The notes: generated by a model from the letters alone, not told the origin. DNA of 64,000 nt from Holacanthus passer (GCA_025331565.1 JAFREQ010000015.1:4402001-4466000), one strand, 5' to 3'; shown: positions 11,501 to 25,131, counted from the first letter of the stretch. Made by a program: numbers and translations.

Positions 11501-14500
11501 ACATAAACACAAAGATCTGATGAACACAAAAAAAAACTCCAGTACAGAGTATACAGCAAGACTGGGGAGGAAACAGTGGAGATGCAACTCAGATACCACA
11601 AAAGCAGCAGAGGAGGAAGGCCAGGGACACAGCTACATAACAACACATCAATGACACTGAGTGTTTCAAGAGACTGGTGGTCAGATCTGGGCAAAACAGG
11701 GACCACAGAGGCTTCACAACGTATCAGTATTTAATTTTATCACCTATTAGTGCAATCACATAAAATCTTTTTTTTATTATTATAAATTGTGATATGTGGT
11801 GGAGCATGTTTTACAAACTTGTTTTTCTCCCAGAATGTTTCCTGAAATACTTGAAAATGTCTGATTATGTCATAGCATGAAAACCACAAGTATAATCAAT
11901 AACATTCATTGTGGCGCTATGCATGGTGGGAAACTTCAGCTGAAAGAAAACACCTGTGAATTTCCTGCCATGACCCATTAAAATGTCAGCTGTGAAAAAC
12001 TGTGTTGCATATTGATATCAGAAGATTCTCTTATTACCATGATTGTTGTCATTTTCCCCTTATATATTTATTGAAGTGAATATATATAACTATTTAACTA
12101 CTTTAAGAAAAACAATGGCTGTCTTGCTCAAGTGCTTGAAATAAAGAGACATTGTTTTTTGCCCAGATCTGCTAATGTCAGCACAATACAAGCAGCTGTA
12201 GGGGGGCAGCCACAGAGCCCGACTTGGCCACGATAACCACAGAACTACGATGCAGGGGACGGTGACGTTTATACAGAGCGAGCCAGAGGCTCACTGCTTC
12301 ACACGCCCTTACTTGAGGCGAGCCTCCAGGTGAGAAGCCTTGATTGGAGACGGGGGAGGTTGGAGACTGATTGGCAGAGGATCCGACCCTACTGCGGTAC
12401 TGTTGGAGGGAGGAGGCCTGATACAAGAGGATACGTTTGAGTTATTCACATTGGAGGATGTTGTTTACTGGCGATCTCTGTGTGTAAATGTGTTCACACT
12501 GCGTGTGGAGCTTGGTTAGATGTATCTCTGGTGCTTGTCTTACTGTACAGCATCAGTTCAGCAACTACCAACTAAAATATTGATTCATTGTTTTGAATGG
12601 TTCTAAGCCAGAAAACTAGCATCTAATGCTGAAATACAATTTAAATAATTACAGTCATGAACACCATGTGCTACGTGTCAAATCAATGCATTAATAACAC
12701 TGAAAAAGATTTGGGAGAAACAGAGAAATCTACTGGGGATTAATTAGGAGAGGAAATTGTTGCCAGCAATCCAAGCTAAGCAAGTGAATACTGTAAAACT
12801 GGAGGATCAGAGAGAACCAGCTCTGCTCTCTTTTGTTCTGTTCTGTCGTATCTACTCTTTTCGATCTAATCATCCAACAAAATCAAAACAGGAATATGTG
12901 CATGGACTAGAAACAATGGTTTCTATTCTGATCACAAAATCAAGCTGACTTAAGCAATAAACGACAATAACTGTGGAAAAAAAAAAAATCAAAGTTACTA
13001 TCATAGAACATAACAGATCAGGTAATTCAGATTTCGAGGTGCATCAAATCTCTTATCACTGAGAAGCCGACAGAAGTTCAAACCTCCACATTCCTAATCT
13101 GTTGACAGATAAGCTATCAAAATATTGGTAGCATGAGAGAAATGATAAAGCAGTTCAAGGTCTTTGGGCACAGATATAAACTAGTCGTCATTTCTGGAGT
13201 AGAAATGTTTGAACTCTCAAGAAACTAATGAAGATGATATTTTCCATTATTTCACTGTGGCTGTATTTCCTTCAGACCTCAAATCTACAGCCTAAGAAAG
13301 ATGGCAAACATCTTTAAAAAACAAAGTGGCACGAGTAGTAGAACTGCAGATGAATTTGTAGTTAAATTACCAGAAAGCTAGATCTAAGCTGTTTCCTCAT
13401 AATGTTTCACTTGACCCCACACTGCAAAGTCTCTAACTGAGACCAAGAGAATGTAGGCCACTTCATTTCTGCAGTTATCCAAACACATTCCCACTGCAAC
13501 AGAAGTAGAGCAGCGAGAGCCAAGATCTGAAGGACGTGCAGAGCTTTGCAAAAGCATTTAGATTCCTTGATGTTTTGCACATTCTGTTGTGCTTTTGTTT
13601 CATGCTTTAATTGGGAGGGTTTTGTTTTAGTTCTGTGCTGCAAAGTAAAACAATAAATTCGACGACTTTAAGTAAAATATTAATCAAAAGAGAAATTGCA
13701 CTGTCATGCACACGTTATAAACAGCACAATTTTGTTTTATTTTCAATGTTACAACTCAGACTTTGCACAATAAATGTGCTCTGGGACAACCTCATATCAC
13801 AACATCAAGGAGTCTGAACACTTCAACAAGGAAGCCTGTGTCATCGAGACAGACACATCTGAAAACATATTTTCAGGAAAGTATCGACAACCGGCCAGGC
13901 ATCACTGTTGTGCTGTCACAACTTGACACTGTGATACACTGATGTGATGCAGACAGATGCGTCTCACCGTGTTCATGTCTATGGTCATGTTGGTTTGCGA
14001 GGACGTCTGGTTGTCTGACGTGGAGCAGGAGTTCACGGAGGACGACAGCTGGACCAGACCTGTCTGCTGGAAAAATAGAGTGGAGTCATAAATAGACATA
14101 GACTTCATGTAGTCAACAATAGTATGTTGACAGTTGTGTTAAAAGAATTAGTGGTGCATAAAGTGCTATAGGCTGCATTATTATGTGCTGTATATTAGGA
14201 CTTTTAATTCAAGTCATATATTTTTGTTTCTTTATGTATTTACCTATGTATGTCTGTATGTATAGTCATTTATAGCAATTTAGTTTCCAGTAGTTCACAG
14301 TCAAAGTTTACTTAGATTTATTCTTCCTTCTCTTGACAATAATGTTTATAGTTTAACTGTCACATATCATGTCCTGTGCATACGTTTACTTTAATAAATA
14401 GTTTTGAGGAATCCTGTCTACAAATGTTATTTATATTATAGGTTTAGGTCAAAATAAATATCAAACATCATTACTGTATTTTTGCTTTTGCATGATTATT

Positions 14501-17500
14501 ATATTTATTTTTAAGCTCAAATATTGTTATTGTAATATGTTATGTAAAACATATTGCTCAGAATAAGACATCATAGAGGCCTCATTTTAGCAGAGAGACT
14601 GTAAAGCAGAGTGGTGTCTGCTCAAGATCAACCCAAATTCAACAATAAGCCCCTCAATCAGAAACATGAGGTCTGCACCCTGCTGGTAGTTTAAGCAGGG
14701 TCTCTGCCTTTCGTCAAATTAATAAAACTTGTCCAACAGAAAAAGGAAAAAGTACATGAAGGTCAGGACACAACATCTTCATTAATAGCAGGAAGTCTGA
14801 TTTTATCTGAGATTTTGCTTATTTCATTTATTCACAATCACATCTGGATGATGTCACAACACTTTACTGGCTAAACAGTCGTTCAGATTCAACTGAGTTC
14901 TTAACATGAAACGACTGCATCTGAAGCAGGTTTACTGGAAAATTGCAATATACAGTGTTGGAATAATTGCTGCTTATGGAGCCTCCATTGGATTTAATAC
15001 AATCCCTAATGAAGCCGATTTTCGGACATAGACATGGACTTAAAACAGTGGCATCATTTAAGTGTTTAATCTACTAACTCCAACCTGTGTTTCCCATTTA
15101 AAAAGTAGAACTTACTTGGTGTGTAGTTCCTGATTACACGCTGCAGATTTCAGTTTGTTCTCGTCTCACTGAGCTCAATCCACAAAATGAAAAATATACG
15201 AGTGCAGGCCTGCTAACTGTCAGCCTTTGTGGATAAAATGCTGGAGGAGAAACTCACTTGCTGGCTCTGGTGGTTCTGGGATGACGGCTGCTGGTTGAAG
15301 AAGGCATACTGGGACAGCTGCTGCTCAAGGTTCATGGCGTTGATGGCCGCCTGGGGGGGAACACAGCAACAGATAAGACACGAGGTTCTGATGTTTTATG
15401 GGAAATGCATTCATGCCAACATTTGTAGCCTGCTCAGTTCACTGATTTCAGAATCAGATTTAATGCAATGTAGCAATGTTCATATACAAGGAATTTGCCT
15501 TGGTATTTTGGTGCATTAACAATAAACATAGTAAGTGAAGGAAAAAGAAAAACAAGTACTGCAAAAAGTGAAGAATTCTAAGACACACACAATTAAAAAT
15601 ATGAAAAAAAAAGTCAAATAAATCTATTTAAAATGAAAAGAGCTCTAAAATATTTGAAATGAAGAGGATGACATGTGTGAATATGCAAATGTTCTCAGTA
15701 TAAAGTATAAGTAAAGAACATGTGGAATGTGCAGAGATAAAGTCCTAAAAATTTGCATGAATGGATTTTCCCTTTTATAACCTATAAAACAATCATTAAA
15801 ATCCATTATTATAAACCTACCTAATGAAATTTTGCTCATTCTGGGTATTCTTTACACCACAAACACAACCTCATAACCCTAACACAACAAAAGGTCAGTC
15901 TGAACCACTGGGAACTGTCTAAAATAAACAAAACCAAACATGCAATAATCAATTGAGCTAACATGATTGATTTTCTCGGGACAGCCGAGGTCAGGGCAGA
16001 GAGCGGGGCTGTACCTGAGAGAGACTGAGAGGTGGAGATGTTGGGGAGAGCTGCAGGTTCTGGTGCTGGTGGGAGTCTCCTGCATTCAGGATGAGAGGGA
16101 CCATGTTGTCCTGCCCAGGCTGCATTTCCATGGTTACTGTGGGTTGAGATGTGTTCACTCCTACCCAGCACACCAAAACGGCATAAGGAAACAGTTTTTT
16201 AAAAGCACACACACTGTCGAGTCAAAGAGAAACTGGCACCGGAGAGTGCTAAATGTTGAAAGCCATTAATATCCTGCACATAACTGTGGGTAAATGTTCT
16301 ATGTTAAATGTGAGGAGACCACTGTTGATAGTGTTACCTTGCGTGTTGGCCAGGGTCTGTGTGCTGTTGGAGGAGCTGAACGAGGCGGCTGCTGCATCAT
16401 CAGAGTCGAGCGGGGTGGGCAGCGGAGGAGGGAACTGGATGTTGGTCAGGTCAGGAAGAGAACCGCCAGTGTTGTGGGCTGCTGGTTTTACTGAAGTGGT
16501 CAACTGCTGGTCCGGAGACGGGAATATGCTGCAGAAAACAGACAGTGAATAACAAGCCTAATACGCTAAATGAGATCAGCTGGCTGATGTCGATGACGAA
16601 TTGAAGGAGCAGGAACATAAACAGTGGATGTCCAATGCAAATTACTGAGCAACACGGCAAGGTTTTCCAATACAAACAACTCCAGAGATATTTGGAATTA
16701 GTGCATTTGGCCAGTGGTACTTTTGCAAATGCTTTGGCTCCTTACTCTTATTACTTTGGCGGCCGAGATGTAAATGCAAATGATTTTTAATTACAGTTCG
16801 ATTGGCTCCATTTACTATGGTAATTTATACTTGTTCAACTGTGTGTAAATATGCACTTATTCTGAAGTTGCCTTAAATACCAGTTTCACCTCACCCTCCA
16901 TTTAAACGGTGCAGCCATAGTTAAAACATTTTCATCATCATTTCATCATTTTAGTCAGACTTTCCTCAGACTAGTTCTACACAGGAAAAGCAGTAGAAAT
17001 ACTCACTGGATCCCTGGAACTTTGCAGGGTTTGGACCTTGAAATGTCCTGAAGGGGGAAACAAATAATTAGCAGCTACAACAGTGTGAAGACCACAGAGA
17101 ATTGAAAATAAAAAAACACTTATGTGAGTGTAGAAATTCCACCTTTTTGCACTCCCAGTTCTGTTTTTGTCCATCTTCATCAACCTCTTGTTTAATTGCT
17201 TCAGCCCCTGGTACAGTGAGCAGCAGAACTGGAGAGGAAAAGAAAAAAAAACTCCTCAGTCTCTTGGGTTTACAGATGTCCAGCCTGTCTGAGCTTATAA
17301 TAATCACAGCCCACATGTCCTTGTTAAATTCGATCAAGTGATATTTTTTAAAAAAACACAAAGAAGAAAGGAAGGAAAGAAGATAACAGAAAAATAGGAA
17401 GGAAGAATAAAAGTGTGACATTTAGAAAGTAAAAAGTTTAAACACTTAAACACTGAATGACAGTAATGGGCAAAACCAAAAAATGTCTCAGAGGAGATTT

Positions 17501-20500
17501 ATAGAAATTCAATCAAAGTGCTGCTGAAATTAGAATAATCCGCCTCACACAGCCATTAGCAGTAAAATTCCTCGGACACTTGGATGCTTCTCAGCAGTCA
17601 ATTTCCTCCTCTGCCTTCAAAGCCACATAAAAAGCCTTTCATCATACACTGGAGGGCACTCGACTGAACCGCCAAGAGAAAGCAGTAAAATACCAGGAAA
17701 AATAAACAGGCTACAACAAAACAGGCCCGTCCACCTCCACTGACTGCAGACAGTACAAGAAACACACCTGAACAGTCGGGTTAACAACTGACTCATTAGA
17801 ACCTGATAAACAGCTCAGTTTATACAATATGTATGAACTGGATACTGTATGATCGTGATGCGCAGGTCAGGGTTTTTTTCATACCTGCACCCAGCTGACC
17901 TGTTATCAGAGCCAGTCCACACCACCCAACCCGCAAAAATATGCATTAACCAACCACCTGAACCCAACCTGAAAGCTGCCAACTATATGCATTACAGTTG
18001 CACAACTGTCAGGACTCAGTGCTGCTAAATAAACAGACAAATTGTTCCAAACTGTGGTCTTCATTGTTAATTAGCAGCAAAACAAGTCACCCCTCATTAA
18101 AGAAACAAACTCTATCTCTCTCTTTCTCTCTCTCTATCTCACGCACACAGACACAAACTGCAGCCTTCACATCTCAACGACATTCTACAACTCTAAAACG
18201 CATGCGCTGATCAAAACCACAATCGTAAATTGACGATGACGTTGATTGCTTGTGTTTCTGTGTGTGTTTTTCAGAGAAACAGACAGGGAAGAGAAGGTGC
18301 AAGGTGGACTTTTGCATGCAATGTTTGTGTAAGCTATTCTTAGTAACTTTATCAGATCGCTGTGTTGTCACTTTTTGACCTGAGATATATTCTGGTGAGC
18401 TTACTGGGACCCGCCCGCGGGTTGTGGTCCGACAAACACATGAGTTTACTGTAACATAGTTTTACACTTTTACACTCATATCTCAACCGACTGATCAATA
18501 TTTAATGAATATCATGCTACTGGGCATGTTCTTATGTATTTTTCATGAAAATGAAATTTTAATTAACAACTTTACAATGAAAACTCCTTGAGATGAAGTG
18601 TACCTCGCTTCGGCTGCAGCTCCTGTGACCCTCCGGTGAAAGAGACCTGCTGGGCAGGAGTTAATGTGCTCTGGTGCAGTGCTGAATCAGAGTTTGTCCT
18701 GCAGCACAGTAATTTAAAAAAAAAAATCACATATTGTATTAAACAGAAGAATATAATGAACAAATGTTGAAAAGCACAGAAAAATGTAACAACATGAACA
18801 ATAATACTTTATAAAACATCAAGCTTTAAGCCAGACATAAATCACAATCACCAACACAATTCAGGCACGCTGACAAATTTTTAAGCTAAGAAAAACTCTC
18901 ACTCACATATTTGATGTATCATATAGAGTGTAACGTACAGCAGTGACTAATATATCAAATATGTGTGATTTTTGACACAAGAATCTAGAATAAACTGAAT
19001 GTGACCTTATGATGGAAATGGAAATGCAGCATTTTGTCCACGATGGTAATCACTGAAAGTAAGTCACTAAATATGTGACTGTGCAATATATTTTCATATT
19101 CAGTTAAAATGTCTTGTGTTATATCCTGTATTGATCTGATCCCACATCTTCATGTGTGCAACAAGTCAGAGTTATTAGAGAGGGCCATGTGAAGTCTGTA
19201 TAATGATCATTATAAAAAGAGTAAACACTGAGACATGCAGTCGTGCAGAGACGGTGTTTCATCCTCAGAGGCTGTCTTACCTCCTCCAGCTGGTATCAGG
19301 TGGTGGTGACAGATATACTGAGCCATATGGACAGCTGTCAATGTGAGACTGCAGGTTAAGAAAATACAGCTGGAGACTCAAAGTCTTGGCAGATTCAATG
19401 CATTCACTGAATTCTGTGCTGCTGGTATTTCAAAGAAACCAGCAGGTGATAAAAGTGAGGAGTAGTGAACAGTGAGCTTCACATCTGGTTCTGGTATTTG
19501 GATCAATACTGACTGGCTCATTGTACATGCTGCTTACAGACATTCCTACCAAACACAGTCATACTTTGATTTGAATTAAATGCAGGCTGAAGTCCATAGA
19601 AGCATTTAGGCACAAGTAAAAAGTGTAACCACAGTAAAGAATCCTACAAACAGACAGCCTCGAAAGTTTAGTGATCTCTGTATGAATAAGGTGAGAAAAC
19701 TCATGTTTCTGACCTCAATTGGCCCAGTGATCCTTTTTGAAACACAAAATCATGCTGATTAAGTTGATTAAAATGTCACATAATTAATCCACAGACTTGA
19801 TCAATGTAACATGACTCCACTGAGATATCACACTATTAGGCAGACCTAGCAAAGTCTAATGCAACACAATAGCCATGTAAAGAAATGTGATTTTTTTCAG
19901 ACTTAAAATGTGTAGTTTTTGTTGGGACTGTGTCAAATATGTGTTTTTGAAGTTGCATTTGCACTTCTGTTGAACTGCATTGCTTTATATTGAAAAGGTG
20001 TGAACAAAATATTTAAACACGCAGGGTGTAATTTCTGCCTCTAGGGGGCTCTCAATCAAAACAATGAAAACATCACAGACATTGTGTGAAGTAGCGTGGG
20101 ATCATGGGAGTTGCTGGCAGAAATGTTCACAGATGAGGTAATGTATTAAAGCTTCATTTCTTTTATTATGTTAGTCACGTTCGCTGACTTCCTTCATCAC
20201 TCTCTGTTGTATCACCTGGTGTTTTCTGTGTCGCCACTGACAACCAATATAAACACACCCTTACCTAAATAAAATTACGGACTTCTCTGGGTTTGAACTG
20301 TGTTGGAAACATTTTAGATAATGTAGCTACTCAACAAAATATAGAAAATACTGTCAGTCTAGTTGTTTTTGGGTATTGTGATGTGGAAATGTTACATATT
20401 GAACCTTTCATTTTTTCAATGTAAGTAGATACAATTCAATGACACCACTACCTAACACTCAACTAACAAACTAGCACAACAAAATAATTAGTAATCAGGC

Positions 20501-23500
20501 AAATGGAAGACTTCTTTGTTCACAGGCAACATCAAAAATCTGTGTCACTTAAGTACAATGCAGCCTATAATGAGATTCAGACCTCAGATAGAAAATAGCA
20601 ACATATGAGAGATGAAACAGTACCTGGCCTCCTAAACTGTATCTAACCTCAGGATGTACATGAGCAGCGTAATAAACAGACTAACAGGTATTAAAGGATA
20701 TCTGGCGTCCATGTTTGTCGAGAGAGAGGGGTTTTCGGTGGGGTGACGTGATGCGGTTCCGGTCCCTGTAGACTCTGTCCACTAACCCGTGGTGTCGTGT
20801 TGATCTGTTCGCATCCAGCCCTGAATTCTGACAAACAAACACAGGAAAACATATAATAAATTGTGAGAATTTGCTGTGAGAGTTTCTCTAATTATTGTGC
20901 GCTGCAGCACTGAATCTGAAATGCAAGCAAAACTAAATCCTTTCTTAAACTTTGAAGTTATTGAGTCGTACATTAAGTAGTGCAGTACTGCACTAGCTCA
21001 TGTAGGCCAAGCACAGTTACACTGTCTTTGGCCCACAGACACCTGTGCTCTTGCATCATATGAGATGTACAGTATGTACTGCATGTAGCAGGGATGAAAG
21101 GTCATGGAGCTCAGGGCAAAAATTGGTTCCTGTGAAATAAAAAAAGGAGGATCTGGAAATTGTCCATTTTGTTCTGTTCACACAAGTTTATTACAGTATT
21201 TTCTTGAGTAATGGACCATCATTCATCAGCTGATTCACAGGGGAACTGAGCCTTGATGGGGAAACAATAGGACTTACTCCCACCATCCTCTTTCTGTAGA
21301 AAAATCCAAAGAAGAACACATCCTACTTCAGTCAAGCTACTGACGTCACTAAATTGCATTGCAAAATTTTACTTTGTTCAAAAGGTTGGTCTCGTTCCAC
21401 ACATGCATGTCAGGACAATATACTGTACACGTTTGTTTTTCCAAGGATGTCAATGGAAAAATAAAGATATGTAGGACAAATAGGTTTCAGAAATTCACTA
21501 AAATCTAAAAAAAATAGAAAATAAGGAAAAAAGGAGCAGCTTTTTACTTCATACACTTTTGATGCAGACCAACACAGTTCACTATCACTATCAAACAGCT
21601 GGAAACACAGACCAATGAAAACTGTGAAAAACGTTCTCCACCATTGGAAAGCAAACGTGAAATGTGAGTATAATGATTTAAAATTATACTCTGCAAGATT
21701 ATCTCTTTTTTTATTATAGATACCTGTTTTAACAAGGCGCACTGCTTTTTGGTGGTTTTTAGTGGGCCCAAACACTTTTTATACAATTTAGGCTTGGGCC
21801 TTAATACAAAAGCATTATAACAAGGGTGATAGTATTTTTTATGACAAAAACAGTTTGAATTGGGACCTATTATCTTCATTTTCAACAGATTCCAGACAAC
21901 CTTCAAGTCCTTCTTTTCATTTTTATAATATTCGTTATTACGCTATTTCAACGCTAACTTCACTGCCATGTTTGTTCATTTCATGTGTCTTAGAGATAAT
22001 GAACTGTGAGCCTTCCAGAGAAAACAGTCTTTGGTGTAAATCCTTCGGGATCAATAAAGTTTTCATCTCATCTTAAAACGGCACATCGTTGCTTTAATCT
22101 CATAAATATTCATACCAGCATCACACATGTTTGATATGTTGTTTCAGCAATATATGAAGTTAAAAGTTACTGTTCTCTCTCTCAGGACTTTGGACGCAGT
22201 GTTTAGAACAGTGATATTTCGGGACAGAGCTCTGATAATGACACAGAGCTCTGTAGAGCAGAGTGTGGTCCATCACACTATAGTGAAACTGACACCTAAT
22301 GTAGACTCGGCGCTGGTATATTTACTCTGCCTTCTTCTATTTATTCTCACCGAAGTGCTCTTGTTTCTTCCATAAACAGTAAGTATGTTACTTCCTGTGT
22401 AGCAGTGCATATATCCCAGGAAACAAGGACCTCGTGGTGTTTAAAAAAGCCAATGTAAACATTTTTATAGCTCGGACACAGGTTGAATCAATATTGCAGG
22501 ATGTGACTGAGCTCCAGAGATGTTCACAATGAACATGCAGTACATTTATATGAAAACGCTGTGAATAATTGAATAATGCCTAACCTGAAAAGACACGTCA
22601 ACAGTGCCGTTTCCAAGCTGATTGACATTTGGCAAAGATCCTCCATAGTACTGTCCACGGTTCGGCCCCAGCTGCAAATACTGAGTTTTCTGCAACTGTA
22701 GCTGGAAGCAGAACAAGAGAAGACAAAAGTTTATTATGTGATCTTTACAAAAGAAATAATATGGCTGTTTCAGCAAAACTAAACTGGCTATAAACAAACC
22801 ACAGGCCTGCAACAGCAAGACGTCAATAATATTTTTAATACTGACGGCTCAATGTTAATTTTCTGCAGGAACATTAAGCAAAATACTATATACTACAAAG
22901 AGGCATTTATACACCTTTGTACTAATCCAAACTTAATCCCATCCCACATACAGTCATGTGATTGTGTTCTATAGACGGCACCACTGAAACCACTTATTTT
23001 TATAAACCACCTGTTTGAGGTGACAAAATTAAGACAGGACCCTGCTGATTTTAACACAAAAGGAGAAGAACACCACTTTTTTTTTTTAACTGAGATAAAT
23101 GCTAGATGTCTTCTGGCAACGTTTGATGCAGGCTGTTACATTTGCAGTAGTCATCACAGCAGTGCAATGCGAATTTAATAACTTTTACGTGCGACGAGAC
23201 AACGCCGAAAAGCCTGAAAAGCGCTCTATAAATCTATTATTATTATGAAGAAAAGTTCAGGAGGAAGTAAATCATTTCAATAATAATCAATAATTCAACA
23301 TGTGACTGAACTTGTCTTACTGTTTATTTCAAAATGACCCCCAGTTCCATTTCCTGTCAGAGAACCCATAACCGGTCAATTAAATTTTCTCATGCAAGCC
23401 CTAATCTAAATCTAATAATAGCAATTACTATGCCTGTATCACTGGTGTATTTTGACAAGCCTCTGACCTCAGAGTTTATTTCTTTAACTACTTGTCAAGC

Positions 23501-25131
23501 ATACCTACTCTGTTGACAAAGGATTACATATTGAAACATAAGCAGATCAGGAAGCCAACCTAAATATTTTGGCCACAGACAGGTACAGACAGAAGAGAGA
23601 CAGAGGGAGTAAAAAAAAAAGCAGAGGGAGACTGAAGGGGGAGGGAGGGAGACAGGGTGAAAAGGATGAAACTCAAAACCGGAGGCCTTCTTCCCACAGG
23701 TCAAACTTTGGCTCAGACAAGAGCTTCGTACCATTTGTCTGTGCATTAATGAAAACAAAACCCACAAAAGACGAAGCCACAGGCCTGCATTCAAGATGAC
23801 AAATGGGCTCTCTGACTAACCTGTCTAGACAGATCATGTATCCTAAAATACACATTATAATAGCACTGTAGTTCTAACACAACTGGTTCACATCTTATAT
23901 TCTAAAGAAATAAATGAATAGATTAAAATTTGATTTTATTAGTCATCTATCAGGGAAAATCAAAATCTGCTAAATCTTCAAAACAGGCCTTTTTGACTTG
24001 TCATAGGAGGAAAAGCACAAGTGTTCCTAATAAAATTTATGATGGCTCTGTTCTATAAGTCATGCCAGTGTGACAGTGAGCAGACATGCACAATACCAGA
24101 CCTTGAAACTGAAACAGCTAAATGGAATTCAGCCATAGTTAATTTTACTTTTACACCTGTGCTTTTCTTACTGGCACATGTCAAAATGTCATATGTGGAA
24201 AAGAGATACAGGGAGAGTTTTGCCTTTGTTTCCCTATTGGCTGGACTAAATTTGCAGCTTTAAAACACAGAAAAAATAGCTTTGATAGCCAAAATGAAAA
24301 TAATCCTGCAGCAGCTCAACATCATAGGATATTTAAGCACATGCACATTGACATTGCACTGCAGCAGCTCCATGTTTGCTGTGTAGTAGCAGTGAGTCTG
24401 TCCAGCAGCAGTCACTCCTGAACCCTGCCTCAGTAGGATTTATTCTGCAGGCCTGTATTGAATGTGGCTTAAATTCCACATAATCTGCCTGCCATTCATC
24501 TTTGGTGTAAATGTCATCTGCAAGAGCACAAAAGGCCTGAAGACCTGTCAGACAAGTTTACACACAGTGCAAACACACCTCGCCATATCTTACAACCATG
24601 CATGCTCCACACAACACCAGTTACCCAGCATTGGAGAAATACATGCAGATTTCTGCTGCAGCTCTGCGAGAGCGTGAAAATAATCTCTGCAGCTGTCACA
24701 CACACACACATACACACAAACACACACACGCCCCTTTGCTTGCTACTTGCGTGGGACAGAAATTGGAACAACTTTTCGGACATGGCTCCCTCTCATCCAC
24801 ACATGAGATGACAGGACCGATCCGTGCTGCCAGCTCTGTTGTCGGGAGTCGTGGGAGAAACGGGCTCCAGCTGGCAGGAAGCGTCGTTTGTTATTGTTTA
24901 CCTTCTTCTGTCCGGGCTGCGTGGACGTTTGACAGCTCGCTGAAAACAAACGGGGGTTAAAAAAACACACACACACACACACACAACATGAACCGGGCTA
25001 GTTACCCTCGCTGCTCGGGTAATACTGAGGTCCTTCATCACTTCTTCAAACGCCGCCGTCTCCTCCGCCTGCTTCTGGTTATGTAAAGCGATTTTCTCGC
25101 TGAATTTCCGCGGATTGTTCGAAGTCGCCAT
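8342..25131 (-). CDS. crtc1: CREB-regulated transcription coactivator 1, complete, 15 exons
   Basis: CRTC1 binds the CREB bZIP on CRE promoters and activates transcription. It is held in the cytoplasm by SIK phosphorylation and 14-3-3, and released by calcineurin. Coding exons in transcript order are 25006-25131, 22585-22701, 20702-20827, 19281-19342, 18604-18698, 17143-17228, 17007-17047, 16338-16528, 16015-16160, 15258-15350, 13968-14066, 12313-12417, 9631-9714, 9328-9508 and 8342-8547. All phases close, giving 585 aa (human about 634). Visible landmarks are the N-terminal CREB-binding helix (residues 1-42), GGSLPNVNQ with Ser64, the SIK site RRTNSDS at Ser147, the calcineurin PxIxIT motif PNIILT at 512-517, and the acidic C-terminal activation domain ending FRLDRL. 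The start has a good Kozak context (AAACATGG). Oddities are an AT-AC U12-type intron between exons 3 and 4, and Pro at residue 211 where human has the second SIK serine. Fish often carry two crtc1 paralogues; which one this is cannot be told. Confidence 0.96.
18604..18698 (-). CDS. crtc1: crtc1 exon 5: SIK/14-3-3 site
   Basis: The exon completes RRTNSDSALHQ, the conserved SIK phosphorylation and 14-3-3 docking site (Ser147 here, Ser151 in human). It also carries a Ser/Thr/Gln-rich linker. The acceptor is CTGCAG/GACAAA and the donor is CGAG/GTACAC. Confidence 0.95.
18903..18967. repeat. Short imperfect inverted repeat in crtc1 intron 4
   Basis: The arm CACATATTTGATGTAT is followed about 30 nt later by its near-complement ATATATCAAATATGTG, with one mismatch. 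It may be the remnant of a small foldback element. Confidence 0.5.
19343..20701 (-). other. crtc1: U12-type AT-AC intron of crtc1 (intron 3)
   Basis: On the minus strand exon 3 ends CGCCAG and the intron begins ATATCCTTT, the U12 5' splice-site consensus. Near the 3' end is TTTTCTTAAC, matching the U12 branch-site consensus TTCCTTAAC, and the intron ends in AC 12 nt or so past the branch A. Joining CAG to ATTGACAGC keeps phase 0 and gives HGRQ-IDSCPYG, colinear with human HGRQ-ADSCPYG. A CAG six bases upstream of the AC would instead add Ser-His. No GT donor near the exon 3 end keeps the homology. Confidence 0.85.
19880..20420. repeat. Possible interspersed repeat in crtc1 intron 3
   Basis: The stretch carries the word CTGCCTCTAGGGGGCTCTCA and a terminal GTTACATATTGAACCTTT, which I associate with interspersed repeats in fish. 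Ends and class cannot be set by eye. Confidence 0.3.
21960..22075 (+). mobile_element. Short retroelement 3'-tail-like fragment
   Basis: The end TCCTTCGGGATCAATAAAGT resembles the common fish non-LTR retroelement tail in which 'gggat(c/t)aataaagta' precedes simple repeats. Only the tail is recognisable. Confidence 0.35.
24699..24731. repeat. Imperfect (AC)n microsatellite
   Basis: This AC-rich run in crtc1 intron 1 is interrupted by ATAC and AAAC variants. Confidence 0.85.
24964..24985 (-). repeat. (CA)n microsatellite next to the crtc1 exon 1 donor
   Basis: On the transcribed (minus) strand this reads as about ten TG units, starting roughly 15 nt downstream of the exon 1 splice donor. It is polymorphism-prone and could bind UG-repeat RNA-binding proteins. 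Confidence 0.85.
25006..25131 (-). CDS. crtc1: crtc1 exon 1: CREB-binding domain
   Basis: This exon gives 42 residues, from MATSNNPRKFSEKIALHNQK to TRAAR, almost identical to human CRTC1. It is the conserved helical region that contacts the CREB bZIP. The donor is AGG/GTAACT. A (TG)n tract lies a few bases into the intron. Confidence 0.97.

Noticed and set aside
23569..23799. Basic 76-codon plus-strand frame in crtc1 intron 1
   Set aside because: Low-complexity purine-rich DNA (AGGGAG repeats); no homology recognised.
24514..24982. AC-rich direct repeats as a CRISPR-like array
   Set aside because: They are simple dinucleotide microsatellites in a vertebrate intron with no spacer structure.
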